From positions 290,679 through 354,678 of the forward strand of contig DATCYF010000003.1 of assembly GCA_036570425.1 (NCBI GenBank): a stretch of DNA of 64,000 nt, given 5' to 3'. Source of the DNA: Rhizorhapis sp036570425 (GTDB lineage Bacteria > Pseudomonadota > Alphaproteobacteria > Sphingomonadales > Sphingomonadaceae). The position numbers and the translations under genes are program-made. Numbering within the stretch: position 1 is the first letter of the stretch; the number at the start of each line of letters is the position of its first letter. Below the pieces are notes generated by a model. It had not been told where the DNA came from. It saw only the letters and a list, made by a program, of their open reading frames with translations, and searched no databases. Below are positions 56,610 through 64,000 of this stretch, in pieces.

Positions 56610-56718
56610 CACATGTTGACCGGCTGATCAGGAAAAATCTCCGCCAGCCAGATTCCATACTTGACCCGATCCACCACCTCCCTTAATGGCGAGCGCTCTG
56701 GCAACGCCTCGCTCTCGG

Positions 56719-56793
56719 GGCCCCTTCGTCTAGCGGTTAGGACGCGGCCCTTTCACGGCTGAAACACGGGTTCGATTCCCGTAGGGGTCACCA
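56719..56793 (+). tRNA. tRNA-Glu (UUC)
   Basis: A 75-nt cloverleaf with encoded CCA: acceptor GGCCCCT pairs with AGGGGTC, the anticodon stem CGGCC/GGCTG holds loop CTTTCAC (anticodon TTC), and the T arm has CGGGTTCGATTCCCG. Confidence 0.95.
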
Positions 56794-57290
56794 GCTTTTC
56801 TGCGGTTTTCTAGACTGCTGGTGCAAACTTCCGTAATACTTCCGTAATATCCATTCCGAGGCATTGGCGGATGTGCGCGGATCATTCCCGATCCCGTGCT
56901 TGATCTTTACGCATGATTGACCTTATGGGTCCTCTTGCGCCGATCGGAAACCCATTACGGTGGAAAGCCCCTCAATGCACCATTTTGCATCAACCAAAAA
57001 TCGAGACACAGCGGTAATGTCTTGCATGCTCAAGAACGTGTGCTCCGTCGGCGGCATCGGCTACCGGAAGCCTCCTGTAATCGGTCAATGGTATCGCGGA
57101 GATCGTTCGTCGTCTGCGGGTCACCTGCTTCTGTTCGTGGTTGCCGCCCGACGACATATGAGCAGTACGGTCGCGGATTTGAATGCTGCAAGCTCTAAAA
57201 TGCGATCTGGGATGGCAAGGTGTCCAACGCAGTCATTTTGGCCCACACGCTCTCCGCGTTTACGATGAGGCGTGATTTGGTGAAACAAGT
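56794..57290. other. Decayed region downstream of tRNA-Glu
   Basis: About 500 bases hold no supported gene. Right after the tRNA there is a tandem 11-bp repeat (ACTTCCGTAAT at 56827-56837 and 56838-56848). Open frames on both strands lack known motifs. The stretch between a tRNA 3' end and an insertion sequence looks like the worn end of an integrated islet. Confidence 0.4.
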
Positions 57291-57326
57291 GAGGTGACGT
57301 GACCCCCAGGTTTCCACCATCTGCGA

Positions 57327-58181
57327 TTAGAGCGGGGCAGCTTTGTTGCGCATGAGCGCGATGGAAGCAATGGTCTGTGGAGCGGAGCCCGTAGGGCATA
57401 GCGCAACAGGCCACTGCTTATGCAATTCAGCGGCGAACGCCGCTGGGGTCTCGTATCCCAATGATGAGTGCGGGCGTTCCTGGTTGTAGCCCCGCACCCG
57501 GGCGGCAATTTCGACACGGGCGTGGTGGAGGCTCAGGAACAGCATTTCGTTGAGCAGTTCGTCGCGCATGCGCCCGTTGAAGCTCTCGCAATAGCCATTC
57601 TGCATTGGTTTGCCTGGCGCGATGTAATGCCACTCCAGGCGTATTTCGCCGCACCACGCGAGCACGGTGTTGGAGGTGAACTCGGTGCCGTTGTCACTGA
57701 CGATCACGGCTGGCTTGCCGCGCTCGGCGATCAGTTCGTTCAGCTCTCGCACAACCCGCCGCCCGGAGATCGATGTGTCGGGCACCGCACGCAGACACTC
57801 CCTGGTCACGTCATCGACAATATTGAGCACGCGGAAGCGCCGCCCCGAGATCAGCTGGTCGTGCACGAAATCACGGCTCCAGCGCTGGTTTGGCAGGGCA
57901 AGGACCGGCGCAGGCGCCTTGGTGCCGACAGCACGCCTGCGATTGCGCCGCCGCCGGACTGCCAGCCCCTCTTCACGATAGAGGCGCTGGGTTTTCTTCC
58001 GGTTGATCGTGACGCCGTCGCGCCGGAGCAAGATGTGTAAACGTCGATAGCCGAACCGCCGACGCTGCTGTGCCAGTTCGCGCAGTTTGACCCGCAACTC
58101 GGCATCATCGCCTCGCTTCGAGCGATACCGCATGCTCTTGCGGTCTGCATCAATGACACGGCACGCCCGCCGCTCGCTCAT
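57327..58181 (-). CDS. IS3 transposase OrfB (DDE domain)
   Basis: The 284-residue frame has the IS3 OrfB features: an HTH_21-like N-terminal part (RRRFGYRRLHILLRRDGV), the rve integrase core with DFVHDQL (first Asp), VSDNGTEFTS (second Asp) and QNGYCESFNGRMRDELLNE (Glu), and the C-terminal NQERPHSSLGYETP. It starts at MSERRACRV, overlapping the OrfA stop; in most relatives about 19 more codons precede this point in the OrfB frame. Confidence 0.9.
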   Translation of the reverse strand: MSERRACRVIDADRKSMRYRSKRGDDAELRVKLRELAQQRRRFGYRRLHILLRRDGVTINRKKTQRLYREEGLAVRRRRNRRRAVGTKAPAPVLALPNQRWSRDFVHDQLISGRRFRVLNIVDDVTRECLRAVPDTSISGRRVVRELNELIAERGKPAVIVSDNGTEFTSNTVLAWCGEIRLEWHYIAPGKPMQNGYCESFNGRMRDELLNEMLFLSLHHARVEIAARVRGYNQERPHSSLGYETPAAFAAELHKQWPVALCPTGSAPQTIASIALMRNKAAPL

Positions 58182-58498
58182 CCAAGATGATCCTGGAGAT
58201 GTGCGACCGCTTCCCGTTGCGCGGCGGGCGTCACCATTTTTTTTCCGAGAAGATCTTTCAGCGCGGCATTGGCCAGCATGGCGCCTGCCAGCAACCGCTT
58301 GAGCTTGGCGTTCTCGTCCTCGAGCGAGCGCAAACGCTTCGCCTCGGACACCTCCAGGCCGCCATATTTGGCCTTCCAGTTGTAGATCGTCGCTTCCGAC
58401 ACGCCGTGTCGCCTGGCCAGATCGGCTGTCTTGGCTCCCGCCTCGACCTCCTTGAGCACCCCGATGATCTGCTCTTCCGTGAACCTTGCTCGCTTCAT
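58178..58498 (-). CDS. IS3 transposase OrfA
   Basis: The 106-residue protein has the helix-turn-helix FTEEQIIGVLKEVEAG, LARRHGVSEATIYNWKAKYGG and the leucine-zipper-like EAKRLRSLEDENAKLKRLL. An A8 tract on the minus strand (58237-58244) follows DLLG. OrfA then reads KKMVTPAAQREAVAHLQDHLG before its TGA, which is the sequence that usually forms the start of OrfB. The unusual junction suggests small insertions/deletions. Confidence 0.88.
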   Translation of the reverse strand: MKRARFTEEQIIGVLKEVEAGAKTADLARRHGVSEATIYNWKAKYGGLEVSEAKRLRSLEDENAKLKRLLAGAMLANAALKDLLGKKMVTPAAQREAVAHLQDHLG

Positions 58499-58568
58499 TC
58501 GTCCGTCCTTCTCGTAAGGCCGGACTCTAAATCAAGGATGGAGGAAAGTCAGGGGGTCACGTCAGAGG

Positions 58569-58944
58569 CTACCACTGCTTAGGGGTCCCATTGAGATTGC
58601 TGTATCACCCACCCACATGCGATGCCTGCTTGCAGCAGGCCGCGCGCCTTGGTCTTCCTTGCTCCCGTTGACGATATTCCAGGCTGCGCCCCGCCGTGGT
58701 CTTCCGCAGACAATAAAAAGTTGGCAAAAACCGGCTGTGAACTTTGGTGATAGTTGGTGATCAGCTGGCATTAAATCGCCTGCGTCGTTCGTTCCTGATA
58801 CACTTACCCCGCGTCGATAATGCCGCATTCCGCTTTATGATATTGCCAATGTGATGCGCACTCGTTTACCCATCGCAGAGTGAGGCTGATGCCTACTGAA
58901 TTAACCCTGACGGTAAGTCCAAAGAGACATAGAGAATTGGCAAT
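58569..58944. other. Region without recognised gene
   Basis: About 375 bases between the IS element and the gene at 58945. A minus-strand frame (58562-58828) reads through into the IS and has no recognised product. The AT-richer right part, near 58850-58940, probably holds the promoter of the next gene; no clear ribosome-binding site is seen before its ATG. Confidence 0.4.
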
Positions 58945-59736
58945 ATGCAGTTGACGAAAGACTTTACATCGACGTTCAAGGCCTCTGCCAATGCATCAGA
59001 TGCTTTGATCGTAAGCATGTCCCCTTTTTCGGGATTCCTTCTTGCAAAGAGAGATTTAGGGCACGATACTCTTCATGTCTTTGAGAAGGTTAACACCTAC
59101 TACACCTATGGGGTCGACCAATTAGGCCAAGCCATCACAATGGCTGCAAGAAAAATGTCGAAACGACGTGTCTTGTTCTTGGGATCTAGCAAATCAGGCT
59201 ATGGAGCGTTGTTCTGCGGGCGATCCTCTCAGTTAGAGCGTTCGTCAAGTCTTGTTTTTTCACCCGTCACACAAGTCTACCCATTGGAAAAGCCCCTCTA
59301 TTTCAAAACTTTTCCATGGTTCATGGATTTAGTTGCCAAAAAACCTCACGTGAAGCGCTGCGCTGAAAGATTTGGCCAACTACCGGCGTCTCCTAAGTCG
59401 ATATTTTACAAAGAAACGATTATTCATGGCGAATATTGTGATCATGATCGGAACGAAATTCTGGCGCTGAAGCGTAGGACCATTAATCCCGGCTTTATGC
59501 GTGTTCGTCATATCCCGACTAGATCCCACAATGTAATCAGTATGTTCGCAGCTGACAAAACATCGTTGGATTCATTTACTGACACCTGCATCACAAGCGC
59601 TTCGCGGGAGAATGAGCTGCCTTGGCTCGATGTTGACACGCAACATCTGCTGAAAGAGGCACCAGTGATTTACGATACCATCAAGGGTGAAACCCTGCAG
59701 GGACTTATTGAAAGCGCGCTGCAAGAGATCGCCTAA
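58945..59736 (+). CDS. Unknown protein with alpha/beta-hydrolase-like motif
   Basis: The 263-residue soluble protein has VLFLGSSKSGYGALFCG near residue 75, which resembles the nucleophile elbow of alpha/beta hydrolases (G-x-S-x-x-G context), after DALIVSMSPFSGF. The remainder has many Lys, Arg and Tyr. No family name can be given. The gene is AT-rich, as is usual in surface-polysaccharide loci, and converges with the GT8-KpsC gene; a role in capsule modification (for example as an esterase) is a guess. Confidence 0.6.
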   Translation: MQLTKDFTSTFKASANASDALIVSMSPFSGFLLAKRDLGHDTLHVFEKVNTYYTYGVDQLGQAITMAARKMSKRRVLFLGSSKSGYGALFCGRSSQLERSSSLVFSPVTQVYPLEKPLYFKTFPWFMDLVAKKPHVKRCAERFGQLPASPKSIFYKETIIHGEYCDHDRNEILALKRRTINPGFMRVRHIPTRSHNVISMFAADKTSLDSFTDTCITSASRENELPWLDVDTQHLLKEAPVIYDTIKGETLQGLIESALQEIA

Positions 59737-59744
59737 TTATCCAT

Positions 59745-61922
59745 CTATCCGGAAATGGGACCTAAGGTTGCCGCGCACGCTAGTTTGTCGAGCATCCAGT
59801 CCAAAGCCTCTTCCATTTCAACGATCTGGGAAGTTTCTGGATTGATATAGATCGAGTGCCTGATGCATGCCGCGTGGAATAGTTCCTCAACACTCAGTTG
59901 CCTTTGTCTGCGTGGAATATCTTGCCTATCGTTTGTAAGCCCCCACCCAGCATAGAAGGGCATACCGAATACTTCCACCTGCTTTCCACGCAAAATCGCT
60001 TCGAAACCGACCTGCGAAGAAACAACGTAAACCTTCGCGCATTGGTTTAGGATGGGCGCAAGGTGCACTCTCTCCGGTAGCACCGTGACGCGAGTGTCGT
60101 CCACTTTATGCTGCCCAGCGTTATCCGGGTGCTGCTTGAAGAATATCGACTTGCCTGGGTTTTCGCGAATTGCAGCATCGAGCATTAGCTCAAAAGTGCG
60201 ATTGGTGGCACCCGCAAACTCGATACTCGCGTCACCGCCTTTTTGATCTATCACCAAGACACTTTCTGGAGGCAGATCAGGATGTTCATAGTAACCAACC
60301 GAGGAAAAGTTGTACTTAGTGATTGCATGAGTGATGATTTTTTCAATCAGCGCTTTTGCTCTGGCGCGTTCAGCCGGGGTCAAATCCGGGTTGGAGTTAA
60401 GAAACGTCTCAAGTCTAGATGGGTTTCTTGCATCGAAATAATAGCCCATATCATCTAGTATGTAGCCAAACGACTTCCGGAAGAGGTAAGGTGCCTGCTC
60501 ATCAAAATAATTGGCGAATGCGCCGAAAAATGAGGTTTCAGCAAAAATCAAATCCTTGTCGTAATAGCAGGCTGAATAGATAGATCGCCAAAATAGGTCC
60601 TGCCTTAGACGCTGCACAAGAATAACAAAGCCATCGACCTCGCTGGCATCTAGGTTGCGACTAATGGTAGGAGTTCGTAGGATACATTTTAAATTTTCAT
60701 GGAAGCCTCCATCCAAGTCCTTGGGTTCTCCATTTGTGAATAATTTTCTGAACTCGTCGGCATCACGGACATAATCAGCAGCGACAAACTCTTTACTCAG
60801 CTGTCTTTGCCCAAATGTGCGCAACAGTTCCGCTGATTGGACTTCCAAAAAATGATAAGGGACACGGTGATTGCTGGCAGGCGTCAGCGAGGTCGTCTTT
60901 TTTCTAACGACGCCTAAATCCCTTGCCAACTGCTCGACCAGCAGTCTGGTGCCTCGCAGGTGAGCGACGCTCTTCAGAAAACCGCCAGTTTTATTTAGGC
61001 TGAAAAAAGGCCCCCGCTTCATTGTCTTTGGCACAGCTTTAGGTTTAGCTACCCTAGGCTTAAGGCTATCCAAATAACCTTGTTCGAAGAACGATGTCTC
61101 GGCGGCACACTTCAGCCATTCAACAGACCGTGGATGATCAGGAGCCAACCACGGCTTTCTCTTGTACGTATAATGGATAATAGCAGGATCGCGAACGGCC
61201 CGTTCTACATCTTCTTTTTCTAGGCGATTAGAGATACCCAAATTCTTGGCGCGCCAATTCTTGTCGAACATGGAACCGTGCACATTCCAGTCGACGGGTA
61301 GATATTTAATGCGCTGATAAAACGCCGCATTTAGGATTTGCTGATCGCCCAAGGTGATCGTGTAGCGGTTGCTCTCCATATATCGGTCGACTTCTTCCGA
61401 AAAATCGGTGTTTCTAACCGCTTCTAAGTTCACCAGCGTCACGCCAGCATTGATGTGTGCGGCTGTTTCAGGCAACCCGAATTTCCGATTGTAATGAAGA
61501 CTCAGAGAATCCTCAACTCCAGCAAATAAATATCCATCGAGATCAATGTCGTAAATTTCACTCAAACATTTCCTTACAACAATATCGCTATCGAGGTAGA
61601 AAATGCGTTGAACGTGAGCCGGAAGCATGTGGTGCATTACTAATCGGTAATAGGTAGCTAATGTAATTCCTGGCGTCGTCCTCACATTCTCAAACTGCCT
61701 TGCATCCACCACAATGTTATGGAGCGTGAAATCTCTTATACGCTTTAGCTCTTCTATTTTCCCAATCAGATCCGCGCGCGCACGCCTGTCGGTCATGATA
61801 TACACATTCAGATGTCGATTGGATCGGAAGCTGCTTAGCAGCGATGCTAGCGTGGCAGCAGTGTATTTGAGATAATTGTCATCGCTGGCGAAAATTACAT
61901 TGATGGGCTGGTTATTGAGCAC
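59745..61922 (-). CDS. GT8 / KpsC-like fusion glycosyltransferase
   Basis: A 725-residue protein with an N-terminal GT8 domain (about 1-260): NVIFASDDNYLKYTAATLASLL, the DxD metal site in IFYLDSDIVV, NAGVTLVNLEAV and the HYTYKRKPW end. The C-terminal half (about 480-720) has the KpsC/KpsS pattern: SIFFKQHPDN and VGFEAILRGKQVEVFGMPFYAGWGL. KpsC proteins are Kdo transferases that start the lipid-linked Kdo primer of group 2 capsules. A GTG at 61922 with AGGA about 8 bases ahead marks the likely start; a GTG at 62012 is less likely. The fusion suggests primer extension by two successive sugar transfers. Confidence 0.82.
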   Translation of the reverse strand: MLNNQPINVIFASDDNYLKYTAATLASLLSSFRSNRHLNVYIMTDRRARADLIGKIEELKRIRDFTLHNIVVDARQFENVRTTPGITLATYYRLVMHHMLPAHVQRIFYLDSDIVVRKCLSEIYDIDLDGYLFAGVEDSLSLHYNRKFGLPETAAHINAGVTLVNLEAVRNTDFSEEVDRYMESNRYTITLGDQQILNAAFYQRIKYLPVDWNVHGSMFDKNWRAKNLGISNRLEKEDVERAVRDPAIIHYTYKRKPWLAPDHPRSVEWLKCAAETSFFEQGYLDSLKPRVAKPKAVPKTMKRGPFFSLNKTGGFLKSVAHLRGTRLLVEQLARDLGVVRKKTTSLTPASNHRVPYHFLEVQSAELLRTFGQRQLSKEFVAADYVRDADEFRKLFTNGEPKDLDGGFHENLKCILRTPTISRNLDASEVDGFVILVQRLRQDLFWRSIYSACYYDKDLIFAETSFFGAFANYFDEQAPYLFRKSFGYILDDMGYYFDARNPSRLETFLNSNPDLTPAERARAKALIEKIITHAITKYNFSSVGYYEHPDLPPESVLVIDQKGGDASIEFAGATNRTFELMLDAAIRENPGKSIFFKQHPDNAGQHKVDDTRVTVLPERVHLAPILNQCAKVYVVSSQVGFEAILRGKQVEVFGMPFYAGWGLTNDRQDIPRRQRQLSVEELFHAACIRHSIYINPETSQIVEMEEALDWMLDKLACAATLGPISG

Positions 61923-62090
61923 CGGCAATCCTACCTCTGTTCGTGCGGGAAATTGATACGACAGGGCTTCTAATGCGAAGCTCCCTCGAGTCCAGCACAA
62001 AACGTGCGACACGCAACGCGAAGAAATCAGTTGATATCACAGATCGATGCCCCATACGGCATTCACCAACCGTCACGACGAGATGGAGAT

Positions 62091-63197
62091 ATGTTAAGTC
62101 GTATTTATCGAAAACGGCGGCAGCGCGTTTCGCGCTGTGGCTCTTTGGCAATCGTCATCGGCTTCTCGCCCTGGAAGGAATTCATAAAGGACTGGCTGCC
62201 GAACCGCAATGTTGTTCGTACGCGCCGGGATCTCAGCTGTTTCGCGTTCTTTACCCTAATCGTCCCCCGGCTCTTAATGGCACGCCAGCCAGAGGTTTAT
62301 GTCTGGGGCTTTAAGGCTCCTACTTACGTCGCCTTTTTCTGCCAGCGTTTCGAAATCCCCCTCATTCGGGTAGAGGATGGCTTTATCCGTTCCGTCGCTC
62401 TGGGTGCTTCGAAGGCACCGCCGCTCTCGCTCTGCATGGATGCCAAGACACTCTATTTCGACGCGACAACGGCCTCAACGCTAGAAGATATTCTTAATAA
62501 CTACGACTTCGCAAATGATCATCAACTAATGAAGCGCGCTGACAAGGGCATTAATGCATTTCTTGAACTGAAACTCAGCAAATATAACACGGGGGCACCG
62601 GCGGATGCGATAGCTCTTTACGGACCTAAGCAGGGTAAGCGCGTCTTAGTTCTCGGTCAGGTTGAAGGTGACATGTCAATACTTAAGGGCTGCGACAGGC
62701 CAATCACCAACAATGAACTGGTTTCCATCGCCGCCAGCGAAAACCCCGACGCTCAAATCATCTACAAGCCACATCCCGAGGTTATCAGGGGCACCCGACA
62801 AGACTCATCGCATTCCAGCCCCCGCGACGTCGAACACATTGCTGATGTAATTTATGAAGACATCAGCCTTGCCGACGCCTTGGATACGGTGGATCATGTA
62901 TATACAATCACGTCTTTGTCAGGCTTCGAGGCTCTCCTAAGAGGCATTAGGTGCACCTGCTTGGGCGCCCCTTTTTATGCGGGTTGGGGACTTACAGATG
63001 ACCGGCAGCCAACGCCAAGACGGAAGCGACGGTTGACGATTGAACAGCTATTCGCAGGGTCTTACATTCTGTATCCGCAATACTATGACCCTGTAGGTAA
63101 GCGAACCATATCTTTCGAGTCGGCGATTCAGCTACTTCATTCGTTAAAGTTGAAATCAGAGAAGACAGCAAACAACGGCAGCACCGATAGCTTTTGA
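62091..63197 (+). CDS. KpsC-like capsule polysaccharide glycosyltransferase
   Basis: The 368-residue protein has a single KpsC-type module: RVEDGFIRSVALGASK, GKRVLVLGQVEGDMSI, IIYKPHPEVIRG and SLSGFEALLRGIRCTCLGAPFYAGWGL. Full-length KpsC has two such modules; here a half-size protein is divergent from the GT8-KpsC fusion, so the two genes may share the job. It is likely cytoplasmic at the inner membrane. GGAG precedes the ATG at 62091. The kdsA gene at the window edge would supply Kdo. Confidence 0.87.
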   Translation: MLSRIYRKRRQRVSRCGSLAIVIGFSPWKEFIKDWLPNRNVVRTRRDLSCFAFFTLIVPRLLMARQPEVYVWGFKAPTYVAFFCQRFEIPLIRVEDGFIRSVALGASKAPPLSLCMDAKTLYFDATTASTLEDILNNYDFANDHQLMKRADKGINAFLELKLSKYNTGAPADAIALYGPKQGKRVLVLGQVEGDMSILKGCDRPITNNELVSIAASENPDAQIIYKPHPEVIRGTRQDSSHSSPRDVEHIADVIYEDISLADALDTVDHVYTITSLSGFEALLRGIRCTCLGAPFYAGWGLTDDRQPTPRRKRRLTIEQLFAGSYILYPQYYDPVGKRTISFESAIQLLHSLKLKSEKTANNGSTDSF

Positions 63198-63461
63198 ATT
63201 GATAAAGCAGAAATCCAACGAGTGCACATGGGCGACACTTGCAAACCGCATTTGAATTTCTTCGGTGATTTGCCTGTTTTTTAAATAATGTTGATAGTCA
63301 GACTGGTTCCGAGGAGCTCCGGCGGCATTATACGTATTTGAAATTCCGCTATCCTATAGGATGAGCAATAGCGCATTGCTACCTCAGATAAGCTGGGCAT
63401 TTTCAAAAGACCGTCGCCAATGCTTGCATAATTTGATTCGATGGCGCTACGGGAGGTGCAG

Positions 63462-63689
63462 ATGCGTCAGGCGGGATTGTTTGGTTAATTGAATCATCTA
63501 AAGCGGCTGTCGGCTATGGCAATCCGCTGAAGGAATTGGGATGATCGACTTTGAGGCTTTTCGTCTGACGCTGGTTCCTGTTCATCCGCACCATCGGCAT
63601 CAAGCGCGCCGAGGCCAAGATCACGCTAGCCAATCTGCCTACACATGAACCGCTTGATCTTCCATGAACGAAATGCAGCGATGGGATAG
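63462..63689 (+). pseudogene. IS5-type transposase, internally deleted and frameshifted
   Basis: An ATG at 63462 with GGGAGGTGCAG ahead encodes MRQAGLFG, then a stop; frames shift through LNHLKRLSA, YGNPLKELG and DFEAFRLTLV, which match the N-terminus of IS5-type transposases. The sequence then jumps near 63574 to FLFIRTIGIKRAEAKITLANL and, in another frame, MNRLIFHERNAAMG and stop, which is the family C-terminus. The DDE core is missing. It is a dead remnant. Confidence 0.75.
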
Positions 63690-63819
63690 GTGCGCCCGAG
63701 TAGCCGAAAAGCCACCAGAAAACAGCAATATTGAGGCTCCTAAGACCACCATTATGCCAATCTGGCGCCGTCTGCCAAATCTCGCTCAGATCAGCGGGTT
63801 GATGGAGGCGCCCAGCTAA

Positions 63820-64000
63820 TCAGAGCACCAAAATGTCCAAAAGAGACTCTAACGCGGCCACCGGCACCATGTTGGGCCCATCCGATGGCGCGTTGTCGGG
63901 GTCTTCATGCGTCTCGATGAACACCGCCGCACAACCGACTGCAACGGCGGCGCGGGCAAGCATCGGCACGAAGCGGCGTTCGCCACCACTGCTGGTGCCC
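63820..64000 (-). CDS. kdsA: 3-deoxy-8-phosphooctulonate synthase, C-terminal part
   Basis: The minus strand encodes GTSSGGERRFVPMLARAAVAV, then CAAVFIETHEDPDNAPSDGPNMVP and a short tail ending LVL, matching the C-terminus of KdsA (TSGGxRxFVPxLARAA; METHxDPDxALSDGPN). The gene continues beyond the window. KdsA makes Kdo-8-phosphate from arabinose-5-phosphate and phosphoenolpyruvate. The match is good but less conserved than a housekeeping copy, so this could be a second, capsule-linked kdsA. Confidence 0.85.
   Translation of the reverse strand, partial: GTSSGGERRFVPMLARAAVAVGCAAVFIETHEDPDNAPSDGPNMVPVAALESLLDILVL

Larger units (their letters stand above)
57295..58564 (-). mobile_element. IS3-family insertion sequence (IS407-like)
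   Basis: The 1270-bp element has inverted repeats beginning TGACGTGACCCCC at both ends (57295-57307 and the complement ending at 58564), with further matching positions inward. It is flanked by a 4-bp direct repeat GAGG (57291-57294 and 58565-58568), the expected target duplication. The repeats and both transposase genes identify the family. The element inserted into the AT-richer region beside tRNA-Glu. Confidence 0.9.

Overview
The window looks like chromosomal DNA of a sphingomonad (Alphaproteobacteria, Sphingomonadaceae such as Sphingobium or Sphingomonas). The evidence is the high GC, the suf operon order, the TonB-receptor style, the gltB/gltD and rpoZ-recJ neighbourhoods and the protein sequences themselves. 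No identification beyond family level can be made from sequence alone.

Region 1 (1 to about 23.6 kb) is the end of an integrated mobile element. A P4-type tyrosine integrase sits next to the 3' end of a tRNA-Leu(CAG) gene, and the element runs leftwards past the window edge. Its minus-strand block carries maintenance and anti-host functions: single-stranded DNA-binding protein, ArdC-type antirestriction protein, a large ParB-like protein, several small conserved unknowns, a methylase/strawberry-notch helicase fusion and a CHC2/TOPRIM primase-like protein. A RES/Xre toxin-antitoxin pair has a clear operator. In the middle, on the plus strand, lies a compact four-gene operon: DprA-like SLOG protein, phosphoribosyltransferase, second DprA, HAD-like/phosphoribosyltransferase fusion. 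I consider this the best candidate for a poorly described nucleotide-centred system. The right part of the element has a lytic transglycosylase, a membrane-anchored nuclease, a run of tiny overlapping genes, a cold-shock protein and a broken DUF6481 gene.

Region 2 (23.7 to 56.8 kb) is ordinary chromosome: a complex I-type NAD(P)-binding protein, uppP, gltD-gltB, a glutathione transferase, a GGDEF protein, a GcvA-type LysR regulator divergent from a candidate small RNA, a Cdc48/VAT AAA ATPase, a phospholipid methyltransferase-like protein, a phospholipase D/cardiolipin synthase-like protein, a TonB receptor, an Atm1-type exporter, a membrane-anchored regulator with a periplasmic repeat domain, dapD, a nucleotidase-like HAD, erpA/sufA, and an overlapping suf operon (rrf2-sufB-unknown-sufC-sufD-sufS-sufT). 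Divergent from suf are rpoZ and recJ, followed by tRNA-Glu(UUC).

Region 3 (56.8 to 64 kb) is an accessory, more AT-rich stretch behind tRNA-Glu. It holds a complete IS3-family element with 4-bp target duplications, an unknown hydrolase-like gene, two divergent capsule glycosyltransferase genes of the KpsC family (one fused to a GT8 domain), an internally deleted IS5-type transposase, and the 3' end of kdsA. Kdo synthesis (kdsA) and KpsC-type Kdo transferases fit one pathway for a Kdo-linked capsule or surface polysaccharide.
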